From: Terriglobia bacterium
GTDB lineage: Bacteria > Acidobacteriota > Terriglobia > Bryobacterales > Bryobacteraceae
Assembly: GCA_025358575.1 (NCBI GenBank)
Contig: JANYJA010000104.1
Location: 1 to 48,837 of the forward strand
DNA length: 48,837 nucleotides
Reading direction: 5' to 3'
Shown in pieces: positions 16,378 through 24,999 of this stretch. A model generated the notes under the pieces. That model saw only the letters and a list, made by a program, of their open reading frames with translations, had not been told where the DNA came from and did no database searches. The position numbers and the translations under genes are program-made. The stretch's first letter is position 1. Each line of letters begins with the position of its first letter.

Positions 16378-16802
16378 CACTTGCCTTCCTCCACCTTGGG
16401 CGTCATGAGGCCGACTTTGTCGATATTCGCTCCGTGCGCGATATCAATCGCGGTCGCGATGGTCTGAAACTCAAGATTCGGATCGCCCTTGATGAAAACC
16501 ACGCGCTCGGCGCGGGTTTTGAAGATCTCGATGAGGCGGTCGCCTACCTTATCGGGTTCGATATCTTCCTGATTGATTTTCCAGTGCTTCTGCGCGTCAA
16601 TCTGAATCACTACCGTGCGGTCGTTATCCGGGGGCGGCGGCGAATTGGGCGGTGGGGGTTGGGGCGCGAGCGCTTCCAGGCCCTTAGGCGCGACCGGCGA
16701 GATCGCCATAAAGATGATCAGTAACACCAGAAGAATATCAATCATGGGCGTCATGTTGATATTGGATTGCGGTCCGCCGCTGCCGCCGACTGCCATTGCC
16801 AT
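16377..16802 (-). CDS. exbD: ExbD/TolR-family energy transducer subunit (second copy)
   Basis: 141 residues with one N-terminal membrane helix (ILLVLLIIFMAISPV, about 25-40) preceded by NMTPMIDI, whose Asp is the proton-carrying residue of the ExbD/TolR family. A proline-rich stretch follows, then the periplasmic domain ending in TPKVEEGK. With ExbB it forms a proton-driven stator for TonB. This copy is 60 bases downstream of a second ExbD gene, so the motor may be asymmetric, as in systems with two ExbD paralogues. Confidence 0.9.
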   Translation of the reverse strand: MAMAVGGSGGPQSNINMTPMIDILLVLLIIFMAISPVAPKGLEALAPQPPPPNSPPPPDNDRTVVIQIDAQKHWKINQEDIEPDKVGDRLIEIFKTRAERVVFIKGDPNLEFQTIATAIDIAHGANIDKVGLMTPKVEEGK

Positions 16803-16862
16803 AAGAAATGCTCCTTGTAGAAATTTTCCGAACTCTGACTGCCGACTTCTAAAAAGCTGGGG

Positions 16863-17315
16863 TTAAAGTCCCGCGCCGGGTTTCTTGGCGCCTGGGCGTT
16901 CGATAGTTTGCTCGGTTAGAAGGCCCAAACTATCCACTCCGCCAGCGCGAAGATTATCCACGACTTCTTCAACTTTTTCATACTTGGCGCGCGCATCGGC
17001 CCGAATGTAGACAGTCTTGTTGGTCTTATTGGTCAACAAGTCCTTCACTTTTTGAGGCAACTGATCCGCCACCACCTGGGTTACGCCGGGGCTGAGGTAT
17101 ACCTTGCCGTCACGAGTGATCGCGACGACTACCGCATCTTCCTTATCCGCGTCGCTCATCACGACCGGATTGCGGGTTTTAGCCTTATCCACCGTGATGC
17201 CCTTATTAAGCAGTGGCGTGATCACCATGAAAATAATCAGAACCACTAGCATCACGTCGACCATTGGGGTGACGTTAATGTCGGAAACGGGCGGCGGCGC
17301 CTTTTTTAATTCCAT
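16863..17315 (-). CDS. exbD: ExbD/TolR-family energy transducer subunit (first copy)
   Basis: 150 residues. SDINVTPMVDVMLVVLIIFMVI (split: NVTPMVDV then the helix at about 18-35) holds the conserved membrane Asp. The periplasmic part has VYIRADARAKYEKVEEVVDNLRAGG, typical of the family. It lies 100 bases after exbB, and the spacer holds a strong hairpin. Both ExbD genes follow one ExbB gene, so the subunit ratio is probably set after transcription. Confidence 0.9.
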   Translation of the reverse strand: MELKKAPPPVSDINVTPMVDVMLVVLIIFMVITPLLNKGITVDKAKTRNPVVMSDADKEDAVVVAITRDGKVYLSPGVTQVVADQLPQKVKDLLTNKTNKTVYIRADARAKYEKVEEVVDNLRAGGVDSLGLLTEQTIERPGAKKPGAGL

Positions 17316-17342
17316 ATCAGTTCTCCCTGGTTCGCAACTGGA

Positions 17343-17379
17343 TTTGTGCGGCCCCCCGTGCCGGAAGGGCCGTCACAAA
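17343..17379. repeat. Inverted repeat (hairpin) between exbB and exbD
   Basis: TTTGTGCGGCCC (17343-17354) pairs with GGGCCG-T-CACAAA (17367-17379): twelve base pairs with a single bulge, around a 12-base GC-rich loop. No T tract follows on the minus strand, so it is not a classical terminator. Between cistrons it could pause RNase decay or limit downstream expression and so adjust the ExbB:ExbD ratio. Confidence 0.6.
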
Positions 17380-17415
17380 CTTTGCAATTCAACTCACTAG
17401 ATCGACGTTGCCCGG

Positions 17416-18153
17416 CTACTTGCGCATTCCCGCTCTAGCCTGCGAGCGTTTTAGGAAGTAGTCGATCAATTCAGAGCTGGAGTTTCCCATCTCGACGTCG
17501 AACCCGTCGATCTTGCCGGTGAAATAGTTATACATCCAGACGGCGGGAACTGCAACGAAAAGACCGATAGCGGTGGTCACAAGCGCTTCCGAAATGCCAC
17601 CGGCGATCGCGCCGATACCGGGGGTTTTCTCCGATGCCATTGTGCGGAACGCATTGATGATGCCGACTACGGTGCCGAACAGCCCGACAAACGGCGCCGT
17701 GGATCCGATGGTTGCCAAGCTGGACACGCCGCGTTTCAGTTCGGCGTGAACAATGGCTTCAGAGCGCTCGAGCGCGCGCTTGGAAGCGTCGATCTCTTCG
17801 CCTGAAATCTCGTTGCTGTTCTGATGCGCGTTAAATTCCTGTAAGCCCGCGACAACCACTTTGGCCAAATGGCTCTTCTTATAACGATCGGCGATCTTGA
17901 TCGCTTCTTCAAGTTTGCCCTCGCGCAGCGCGCCGGCAACTGCCGGAGCGAATGCCCGTGACTGTTTCTTAGCGGCAGAGTATGCCATCAATCGATCGAT
18001 CATGACTCCGATCGACCATGCGGACATGATGAACATCACCACAACTACCGCCTTCGCGAGTGCTCCCATGTTGTTCCAGAGACCGCGGGCGTCCCACTGC
18101 GGGCCCGCCTCCTGCAACAGAAAAAGCGCCCAGACCTGCAATTGTAAAAGCAT
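17416..18153 (-). CDS. exbB: ExbB/TolQ-family proton channel subunit
   Basis: 245 residues. A first membrane helix lies near 33-50 (AKAVVVVMFIMSAWSIGVMI), then a cytoplasmic loop with SKRALERSEAIVHAELKRG, and two further helices at about 150-170 and 190-215 with the conserved TIGSTAPFVGLFGTVVGIINAF and GISEALVTTAIGLFVAVPAVWMYNYF patterns (each given here in part). The MotA/TolQ/ExbB family makes the pentameric inner-membrane channel that powers TonB. It lies between TonB and the ExbD genes. Confidence 0.92.
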   Translation of the reverse strand: MLLQLQVWALFLLQEAGPQWDARGLWNNMGALAKAVVVVMFIMSAWSIGVMIDRLMAYSAAKKQSRAFAPAVAGALREGKLEEAIKIADRYKKSHLAKVVVAGLQEFNAHQNSNEISGEEIDASKRALERSEAIVHAELKRGVSSLATIGSTAPFVGLFGTVVGIINAFRTMASEKTPGIGAIAGGISEALVTTAIGLFVAVPAVWMYNYFTGKIDGFDVEMGNSSSELIDYFLKRSQARAGMRK

Positions 18154-18221
18154 CGTTTTTTGTCTCCTGCGAGTTGAATTGTGTCGAACTTAAAAGTAAT
18201 CGTTTTTGCGAAATTGAAAAT

Positions 18222-18974
18222 CTACTGGTTCAAGGTGAAGTTCACGTCAATGGTGGTGATAACGTCCACCGGCTCGCCATTCAAAAGGGTCGGCCGATAT
18301 ACCCAATTCCGCACAGCTTCCTGAGCGGCTTGCACCAGCAGCGGGTGACCGCCGACTAGCGTCAAATTCTGGATGGTGCCGTCCTTGCCGATGACGGCAT
18401 TAAAGCGTACAGTCCCCTGAATGCGCGCCTGCTTGGCAAGCGGGGGATAGATGGGCTTGGGCTGGCGGAGGATGTTAGCCGCTTGCACGTTCCCGCCGAC
18501 GCGGATGGACTTCGGCGTCACGGGCTTCTCTTTCACAGGCGGAGGCGGGGGAGGGGCAGCGGAAGGGAGACCGCCGATAATTCCGCCGAGGACGCCGCCC
18601 GCGGTTCCGCCGGGAACGCCGCCGGGGACACCACCAACCACACCGCCCGTGGACGGCGGCGGCATGTCTTCTTCCTTAATCATCTTGATTTCTTTGGGGA
18701 TCGTCTTGGGAGCGGTGAGGCGGCCCATATCGAATTGCTTGGGGATAATCTTTACCACCTTCACGGCCTGCGCGGGAGGAGGCGGCGGAGGGGGCGGCGG
18801 AGGAGGCGGGGCCGTCAGAAACGTGGAAAGCTGCGTTTTCGGCAGCGCATCGAAATAGATCAGCGGTATGACGATCAAGATTCCAATAGCCAGGAGCTGA
18901 ACCACAAACGAAATGAAAATCGTGTAGGCTTTCTTGGTTGAGCCAACCCCGTCGACAAATGTCTGTTCAAACAT
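18222..18974 (-). CDS. tonB: TonB-family energy transducer
   Basis: 250 residues from ATG 18974, chosen because a GGGGGAAGAGGG ribosome site lies 4 bases upstream; a longer frame reaches 19019. One N-terminal membrane helix (about 22-40, VVQLLAIGILIVIPLIYF) is followed by a run of eleven prolines, a Gly-rich repeat stretch (GGVPGGVPGG, about 115-140) and a C-terminal TonB box-binding domain (YPPLAKQARIQGTVRF, NWVYRPTLLNGEPV). It spans the periplasm to drive uptake through TonB-dependent receptors, using ExbB/ExbD encoded next. The Gly-rich segment in the spacer is unusual. No receptor gene is in the window. Confidence 0.92.
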   Translation of the reverse strand: MFEQTFVDGVGSTKKAYTIFISFVVQLLAIGILIVIPLIYFDALPKTQLSTFLTAPPPPPPPPPPPPAQAVKVVKIIPKQFDMGRLTAPKTIPKEIKMIKEEDMPPPSTGGVVGGVPGGVPGGTAGGVLGGIIGGLPSAAPPPPPPVKEKPVTPKSIRVGGNVQAANILRQPKPIYPPLAKQARIQGTVRFNAVIGKDGTIQNLTLVGGHPLLVQAAQEAVRNWVYRPTLLNGEPVDVITTIDVNFTLNQ

Positions 18975-19024
18975 GATGCCCTCTTCCCCCCAATTTTCCC
19001 GGACCATTCGACCGGTCAATGCAA

Positions 19025-20245
19025 CTACTTCGAAATCACCTTGCGCACCGATTTTCCCGCGCCGCCTACCGGAGCCGCGAGCGTTGGAGCCATTTTGCCG
19101 CGGTTATCGATAAAGTTATGCCAAAACAACACGATCGGGCTCGCCACGAACACCGACGAATACGTCCCAATCATAATACCTACAACTAAGGCAAAGGAAA
19201 AGCTATGGAGCACCGGTCCGCCAAATAAAAACAGCGCGATCACCGTTATAAATGTCAGCCCGCTAGTCATCACCGTCCGGCCCAAAGTTTGGTTGACGCT
19301 ACGGTTAATGGTTTCTTCCAAAGTCTCGCGCCGGCTGATCTTAAGATTTTCACGGATTCGATCAAAGATCACAATCGTATCATTCATGGAGTATCCGACG
19401 AGGGTCAAAAGCGCCGCGATCACAGTCAGAGAGATTTCTTTATTGAATAAAGAGAAAATCCCGACAGTGATGATGGTGTCATGAAAAACGGCAATCACGG
19501 CGGCTACTCCGTAGATCCATTCGAAGCGCACTGCGATATAGGCCAGCATTCCAGCCAGCGCGTACAAAGTAGCGAGAATTGCTTTTTGACGCAAGTCCGC
19601 GCCCACCTTCGGACCGACCACCTCAGTGCCTCGAAGTGCAAAAGGAGCCAGATAGCTTTCCTGCTTCAATGTATTGACAACCGCGGAAGTGACCCCCGGG
19701 ACGCCGGAAAGCTGGTCGAAACTGGAAATCAAACCGGACCGCGGCGGTGTGTTGCGGAAACCCAGCATCTCGCCCGCCAGTGTCTGCAGTTGCGCATCCG
19801 AGAGGGCCACGCCATTCTTCAGGAGCGGATCGCGCAAACGGTCGGTAAGCGTGCCCTCACTGGTATTGTTGAAATCGAGCTTGCCGCTGGCGGGCTGCCC
19901 AAAAGTGTTCTGGAGGGTGTCAAGAACAATCCGGCGATTCTCATTCAGCGCCTTGTCGTCAGCCCCTTCAGTTCCAATCGAAACTTCATTGGCGCCGCCC
20001 ACAAAGTTCTGAACTGTCGCCTCGCCCTTAATACGTTTCCCAATCGCCGACCGAATCTGATCTTCCGGCGGCGGGCCTTGGAACTTCACGGTCATGAGTG
20101 TTCCGCCCTTGAAATCGATTCCATAGCGGGGTCCACCCTTCAGGGCCAGACTCGCCAAGCCAGCCACGCTCAGGACCAGCGACGCAATAATAAAGGGCCA
20201 TTTCTTGCCCAAAAAATCATAATTTGTGTTTCTGAATAATTCCAT
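19025..20245 (-). CDS. secF: Protein translocase subunit SecF
   Basis: 406 residues; E. coli SecF is about 320, and the extra length is a large periplasmic insert (about 80-160). The start carries YDFLGKKWPF and the first membrane helix, RYGIDFKGGTL follows (SecD/F family motif GxDxxGG), and the C-terminal half has five more helices with YSMNDTIVIFDRIREN. SecF works with SecD using the proton motive force to pull preproteins out of SecYEG. It is separated from secD by 131 structured bases. Confidence 0.95.
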   Translation of the reverse strand: MELFRNTNYDFLGKKWPFIIASLVLSVAGLASLALKGGPRYGIDFKGGTLMTVKFQGPPPEDQIRSAIGKRIKGEATVQNFVGGANEVSIGTEGADDKALNENRRIVLDTLQNTFGQPASGKLDFNNTSEGTLTDRLRDPLLKNGVALSDAQLQTLAGEMLGFRNTPPRSGLISSFDQLSGVPGVTSAVVNTLKQESYLAPFALRGTEVVGPKVGADLRQKAILATLYALAGMLAYIAVRFEWIYGVAAVIAVFHDTIITVGIFSLFNKEISLTVIAALLTLVGYSMNDTIVIFDRIRENLKISRRETLEETINRSVNQTLGRTVMTSGLTFITVIALFLFGGPVLHSFSFALVVGIMIGTYSSVFVASPIVLFWHNFIDNRGKMAPTLAAPVGGAGKSVRKVISK

Positions 20246-20294
20246 CGATTACTGCCTGCCCCGCTGCGACTCTATCCGCAGATGTTCAAATCGC

Positions 20295-20376
20295 CGGCTG
20301 CATGGTGCTGTCCATTGTATAGACACCGGCTTCAATCCCATAGTTCCCAAGGTACAAAAGCTATCATATGCAGCCG
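20295..20376 (-). repeat. Long-range inverted repeat in the secD-secF spacer
   Basis: CGGCTGCAT (20295-20303) and ATGCAGCCG (20368-20376) are perfect 9-base inverted repeats, with 64 bases between them; a smaller stem (CTGCG/CGCAG) lies nearer secF. The left arm abuts the secD stop codon. In the mRNA this would fold the spacer into a closed domain before secF. secD and secF normally sit a few bases apart, so a structured 131-base gap is unusual. Confidence 0.5.
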
Positions 20377-21990
20377 TCAAATACTCAACTCCTTCAATTG
20401 CGTCTTGCCGGAAAGCTCGTATTCAAAGATGGTCTTGGAAACAAAAACGGCCGTGAAGACGTTGGCGATCAGGCCGATCACCAGTGTCACGGCAAAGCCT
20501 TTAACCGGTCCGGTTCCAAACAAAAACAGGAATAGGCACGAAACAATGGTGGTCACGTGCGTATCTACAATGGTCCACCAGGCTTTACCGAAACCCGCGT
20601 CAACCGCGGAGATGATGGCCTTTCCCGCGTGCAGCTCTTCGCGGATACGCTCGAAAATCAGCACATTGCTGTCGACCGCCATACCAATAGTCAAAATGAC
20701 GCCCGCGATTCCCGGCAGCGTGAGAACTGCATTGAAATAAGAGAGCGCAGCCACTAGGATGATTGTGTTCAGAATTAGGGCTAGTACCGCGTTGATGCCG
20801 CTTTTGCGATAGTAAACCAACATCACAATGATCACCGCGGCGAGTCCCGCCAGTCCGGCGATGATGCCTTCACGGATTGAATCGGCGCCTAAGGACGGCC
20901 CCACGGTCCGCTCTTCCAGATATTGAATTCCCGCGGGAAGCGATCCGGAACGCATGACCAGCGATAAATCGGAAGCCTCCTGCTCACCGGCCAGACCGGT
21001 GATGCGGCCCGAGTCGCCGATCTTGGCGTTGATAGTCGCCACGCTGCGAATCTGATTGTCGAGCACCACCGCTAAACGATTGCCGATATTCGCCCCGGTA
21101 AAATTCTCAAAACGGCGAGCGCCATCCTGCGACAGCGTAAACGAAGCTTCCCATTTGCCTAATTCACCCTGTGCGGGACGCGCATTACGCAGATCTTCGC
21201 CGGTGATGACGGGCGATTTCGAAACCAGGTAGACATTCGCGCCAGCTTCGCCGCGAGCGTAAGGCAGAAGCCGGGTATTGAGCGGCAGCACGCCGCCCTT
21301 CTGCGCAAGCGCCTGATCCACGGAGCCGAAAGGCCCTTCCTTCACTTCGACCACTTCAAGCTGCGCGGCCTGTCCGATGATGTCTTTCACGCGCGCGGGA
21401 TCGTCCACGCCGGGCAACTGAACCAGAATTTCGTATTCGGAATCGGACCGACCATGCTGCTGCACCACCGGCTCAGTGAGGCCAAGCGCGTTCACGCGCG
21501 TGCTGATCGTTTCAATAGATTGCTGCACGGTGCGGCGTTTCAGATCCACCAGTTCACTGGGCTTCATGTTCAAGCGATAGTCCGTGCCATTGACCGGCGT
21601 GAGGGTCCACACCGGGAAGCGCTCAGTCATTAAGCTGCGGAACTGGCCGGTTTTCTGGGCATTAATGCCGTGAATGTTGATCTGAATCGAATTAGTCTGC
21701 TCGATACTCGCCGGGTCGGTACGGTCGATTCCCGAGTAGTCGATGGAAGCCTTGCCAAGTTCGGTCTTAATACCCTCGATAGCATGGTCGGCGGTAACTT
21801 TCGCGGCGTCCTGCACCTGCACCTGCAAGATCAAATGGCTCCCGCCGCGGAGATCGAGCCCTAAGCGAATGTTGTGCCGAAGGTTGCTTTCAAGCTCGGC
21901 CTTGGATTTGGGCAATCCGATTATGCCGAACAGGCACACCAGAATCGTCACAACGATGACGGCAGTCTTAACTTTTAGATGGCGTTGCAT
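20377..21990 (-). CDS. secD: Protein translocase subunit SecD
   Basis: 537 residues. N-terminal helix (IVVTILVCLFGIIGLP), then GLDLRGGSHLILQV (conserved family motif), the periplasmic P1 domain with STRVNALGLTEPVVQQHG, and a C-terminal six-helix block with GMAVDSNVLIFERIREEL. Partner of SecF in proton-driven completion of preprotein export. It lies 25 bases after yajC in the usual yajC-secD-secF order. Confidence 0.96.
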   Translation of the reverse strand: MQRHLKVKTAVIVVTILVCLFGIIGLPKSKAELESNLRHNIRLGLDLRGGSHLILQVQVQDAAKVTADHAIEGIKTELGKASIDYSGIDRTDPASIEQTNSIQINIHGINAQKTGQFRSLMTERFPVWTLTPVNGTDYRLNMKPSELVDLKRRTVQQSIETISTRVNALGLTEPVVQQHGRSDSEYEILVQLPGVDDPARVKDIIGQAAQLEVVEVKEGPFGSVDQALAQKGGVLPLNTRLLPYARGEAGANVYLVSKSPVITGEDLRNARPAQGELGKWEASFTLSQDGARRFENFTGANIGNRLAVVLDNQIRSVATINAKIGDSGRITGLAGEQEASDLSLVMRSGSLPAGIQYLEERTVGPSLGADSIREGIIAGLAGLAAVIIVMLVYYRKSGINAVLALILNTIILVAALSYFNAVLTLPGIAGVILTIGMAVDSNVLIFERIREELHAGKAIISAVDAGFGKAWWTIVDTHVTTIVSCLFLFLFGTGPVKGFAVTLVIGLIANVFTAVFVSKTIFEYELSGKTQLKELSI

Positions 21991-22015
21991 GAATCCTCTT
22001 GCTATGTATTTTGGC

Positions 22016-22342
22016 TTATTGCTTGGCGGCGTCTGCCGTCACCATGCCCTGCACGGCGGCGCGCGTGAATTGCAATTTCAGGTTATCGGGCTTGACGCGG
22101 ATGATCAGAGTGTCGCTGTCAATCGCCGTAATGGTTCCGACGATACCGCCGTTGGTTACGACGACATCACCGGACTTGAGCTCGTTAAGCATTTTTTGCT
22201 GCTGTTTTTTCTGCTTTTGCATAGGCAGAAAAATGAGGACATAAAAAATGGCCCCGATTAACACGAAGGGCGCCATGCCCAGCAGCGAATTTGGCGACAT
22301 TAGGGATTGTAGAAGAACTGTGAGAAGCAACTCTGTGAACAC
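22016..22342 (-). CDS. yajC: Preprotein translocase subunit YajC
   Basis: 108 residues: short periplasmic start, one membrane helix (about 27-42, MAPFVLIGAIFYVLIFLPM), then MQKQKKQQQKMLNELKSGDVVVTNGGIVGTI (in parts), the YajC signature. Accessory subunit of SecDF. It follows tgt by 24 bases, the order seen in many bacteria. Confidence 0.95.
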   Translation of the reverse strand: MFTELLLTVLLQSLMSPNSLLGMAPFVLIGAIFYVLIFLPMQKQKKQQQKMLNELKSGDVVVTNGGIVGTITAIDSDTLIIRVKPDNLKLQFTRAAVQGMVTADAAKQ

Positions 22343-22366
22343 CTTACGCTAACAACTCGAACCGCA

Positions 22367-23512
22367 TCACTCGGGCTCCGATGGCGCGCTGCGCACGCGC
22401 TTTAGATATTCCGGGAATGCGTCCAATTGGATAGCGTGCCTTATCTCACCCATTATGTCAAGGTAGCGGCGAATGTTGTGCCGTGTCGCCAGGGATGCGT
22501 ACAGAATCTCACCCGCCTGAAATAAATGGCGCAAATAGGAACGCGAATGGTTTCTGCAGGTATAGCAGGCGCAGTTTTCGTCAATGGGGCGGGGGTCTTC
22601 TTTAAAGCGGGCGTGCTTGATGATCAGCTTCCCTTGAGACGTGAATAGGCACCCATTGCGGGCATTTCGGGAAGGCAGCACGCAATCCATCATGTCGATG
22701 CCGCGGGCTATGTACTCGGCGAGTTCTTCAGGCATGCCGACGCCCATGGCATAGCGCGGACGGTCTTTGGGAAGGTGCGGTTCAGAAGCCTCCACCATTT
22801 CGAGGCTGAGCGGGCGCGGCTCGCCGACGGATAGGCCGCCGACCGCAAATCCATCGGAATCGAGCTCAACCAAGCGCTCCGCGCACTCGCGGCGGAGGTC
22901 TCCGAAGACAGACCCCTGCACGATCGGGAACAGCGCGTGTTGGGTATTGAGCGACTGCATTTGCAAAAAGTGGTGCGCACTGGCACGCTGCGCCCATCGG
23001 ACGGTGCGGAGCATGGAATCCCTGGCGTACTGGTGTGAGACGGGGTACGGGGGACACTCGTCAAGCGCCATCAGAATGTCGCTTCCGAAGGCGAGTTGGA
23101 CATCAACGGTAGATTCGGGCGTGAACTGGTGCGCGTCGCCGTTGAGGTGCGACTGGAAGCGAACGCCGTCTTCAGTAATTTTGCGAAGTTCGCTAAGGCT
23201 GAAGACTTGGAAGCCGCCGGAATCGGTGAGCATGGCGCCGGGCCAGCTCATGAAGCGATGCAGGCCGCCTAGCTTGCGGATGGTTTGGTGTCCGGGCCGC
23301 AGATAGAGGTGATAGGTGTTGCCGAGGAGGATGCGGACCCCGAGGTCGTCGAAGAGATCGCGCTGGGAGAGCCCCTTGACGGTAGCCTGGGTGCCAACCG
23401 GCATGAAGACGGGCGTGTCGATATCGCCGTGGGGCGTGTGCAAAATCCCGACCCGAGCGTGCGTGGTGGAACACTCGTGGGTAATTTCGAACTGAATATT
23501 GCGCAAGCTCAA
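22367..23512 (-). CDS. tgt: tRNA-guanine transglycosylase
   Basis: Exchanges guanine 34 for preQ1 in GUN-anticodon tRNAs on the way to queuosine. 381 residues. The catalytic/general Asp97 is in MLTDSGGFQVFSL; the nucleophile Asp is in GIDMMDCVLPSRNARNG (about 270); zinc ligands are C-x-C-x2-C in CACYTC plus a downstream His (ASLATRHN). Full length and intact. Ten bases downstream of an unknown secreted gene, 24 bases upstream of yajC. Other queuosine genes are not in the window. Confidence 0.96.
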   Translation of the reverse strand: MSLRNIQFEITHECSTTHARVGILHTPHGDIDTPVFMPVGTQATVKGLSQRDLFDDLGVRILLGNTYHLYLRPGHQTIRKLGGLHRFMSWPGAMLTDSGGFQVFSLSELRKITEDGVRFQSHLNGDAHQFTPESTVDVQLAFGSDILMALDECPPYPVSHQYARDSMLRTVRWAQRASAHHFLQMQSLNTQHALFPIVQGSVFGDLRRECAERLVELDSDGFAVGGLSVGEPRPLSLEMVEASEPHLPKDRPRYAMGVGMPEELAEYIARGIDMMDCVLPSRNARNGCLFTSQGKLIIKHARFKEDPRPIDENCACYTCRNHSRSYLRHLFQAGEILYASLATRHNIRRYLDIMGEIRHAIQLDAFPEYLKRVRSAPSEPE

Positions 23513-23521
23513 TCTGCCTGT

Positions 23522-24235
23522 TTATCGAATGTCGGGTTTACTCACAGCCAAGGCCTGCATCCACTGCTCAAACTGCGCCTGGATGGCTGGGATCGAGACC
23601 TGCGGGTTCTGCAGCATCCGCACCGCGTTGCTGGGCACGGCACTCATAAAATATTTGTGCCGCAAACTAGGAATGTCGATCATTTCATCGAGCTGATCGG
23701 CATCGGCGGCATCGGCTTTGCGCATTTCCTCGAAGCGTTGGAGGAGGACCACGGGTAAAATTTTCCCCTCGGCAGCCTCGCGCAGCAGAGCAAGAGCTTT
23801 TTGAAGATCTAGATACGAGCGATGGCGGCCGGCGAGCATCATCTGCACGCCATCCTCATCCCCTTCCGAGAAGCCATCGGCATAAATCACAGCAAGGACG
23901 CCGGCGGTCAGCGGCTCGGAATGCGGCGGCAGAGAGTTGCCTTCGGTGACGGAATCTGGCAGGAGGGGATATCCGCCGCCTGGGTTTGCCAGCGTATCGC
24001 CGCCAAAGGCGGTCGGCTTCTGCTTGCCGTCAATCCGGAAAGTGGCCTGCGCGATGTAAGCGGTGGCATCCGCCTTGTGCTTATTGTGCAGAAAAGCGGT
24101 GAAGGTTCCTTCCCCGGTTTTCTTGTATTCCACCTTCAGATCGCGCGCGACCTGCTGCGCGCCGAGCGGCATCGCGAGACCGGCGGCGATTGGCAGCAAC
24201 ACGGAAACACTCGTAAATATGCCGGGTCGGGTCAA
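23522..24235 (-). CDS. Secreted protein of unknown function
   Basis: 237 residues with a signal peptide (VSVLLPIAAGLAMPLGAQ). I do not recognise the family. A beta-rich first half (TFTAFLHNKHKADATAYIAQ) suggests an immunoglobulin-like or CARDB-type module, and the second half is helical and charged. It is the first gene of the tgt-sec-ton run, 10 bases before tgt, and is transcribed divergently from rlmB. Confidence 0.6.
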   Translation of the reverse strand: MTRPGIFTSVSVLLPIAAGLAMPLGAQQVARDLKVEYKKTGEGTFTAFLHNKHKADATAYIAQATFRIDGKQKPTAFGGDTLANPGGGYPLLPDSVTEGNSLPPHSEPLTAGVLAVIYADGFSEGDEDGVQMMLAGRHRSYLDLQKALALLREAAEGKILPVVLLQRFEEMRKADAADADQLDEMIDIPSLRHKYFMSAVPSNAVRMLQNPQVSIPAIQAQFEQWMQALAVSKPDIR

Positions 24236-24276
24236 AACTCAGGCTAACCTATAGCGATGAACAGGAGGATTCAGCG

Positions 24277-24999
24277 CTGGCACTACTGATCGGAATTCAC
24301 CCAGTTATGGAGGCGTTGCGCGCAAATCATCCGCTGGACCGGATCGTTATAGCCAAAGGCGCGGGAGGGGCTCGTATCCAAGAGATCGTCGATCTGGCGA
24401 GGCAGAAATCGACGCCCGTGCGTTTCGAAGATCGCGGGGCGCTGCAGCGTTTGGCTGGAACTTCATCGCATCAGGGTGTGATTGCCTTAGGCGCGCAAAA
24501 GAAGTACTCGGAACTGGATGATGTGGTGGGCTCGGGACAGCTGCTCGTAATTCTGGATGGCGTGGAAGATCCGCATAATTTGGGAGCGGTGATTCGCACG
24601 GCGCACGCGGCAGGGGCGAATGCCGTTGTGATTCCGGAGCGGCGCGCCGCCGGATTGACCGAGACGGTAGCTAAGGCGGCGGCGGGCGCGCTGGAATACC
24701 TGCCGATCACCCGCGTGACGAATATCAACCGCACTCTGGAAGATCTAAAGAATCGCGGTTACTGGATCTACGGCATTGACGAGCGCGGCACTGTAACGCA
24801 CGATGAGGTGGATTGGACCACTCCCTCGGCGGTCGTTTTCGGCGCGGAAGGCAAGGGGCTGCATGAGCAAGTGCGGAAGCATTGCGATTTTCTGGTGCGT
24901 ATTCCGATGGCAGGACAGATCGCGTCGCTGAATGTGTCGGTGGCCGCGGGAGTAATACTGTTCGCGTGGAAGTCGGCGGTGGGCCGAAAGAAACTATGA
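24277..24999 (+). CDS. rlmB: 23S rRNA 2'-O-methyltransferase RlmB/TrmH-type
   Basis: SPOUT methyltransferase acting on G2251 of 23S rRNA or a tRNA ribose. The first ATG (24307) would cut into the family's N-terminal signature IGIHPVMEAL. The frame stays open upstream, and a CTG at 24277 has an AGGAGG ribosome site (24263-24268) 8 bases before it, giving LALLIGIHPVMEALRAN, so I place the start there (240 residues). SPOUT motifs are intact: DPHNLGAVIRTA (motif 1), FGAEGKGL (motif 2), and IPMAGQIASLNVSVA (motif 3). It overlaps the convergent YkgJ gene by 6 bases. Confidence 0.9.
   Translation: MALLIGIHPVMEALRANHPLDRIVIAKGAGGARIQEIVDLARQKSTPVRFEDRGALQRLAGTSSHQGVIALGAQKKYSELDDVVGSGQLLVILDGVEDPHNLGAVIRTAHAAGANAVVIPERRAAGLTETVAKAAAGALEYLPITRVTNINRTLEDLKNRGYWIYGIDERGTVTHDEVDWTTPSAVVFGAEGKGLHEQVRKHCDFLVRIPMAGQIASLNVSVAAGVILFAWKSAVGRKKL

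Noticed and set aside
18451-18858. Gly-rich + strand frame over tonB.
   Set aside because: Low-complexity shadow of the TonB proline and glycine repeats.
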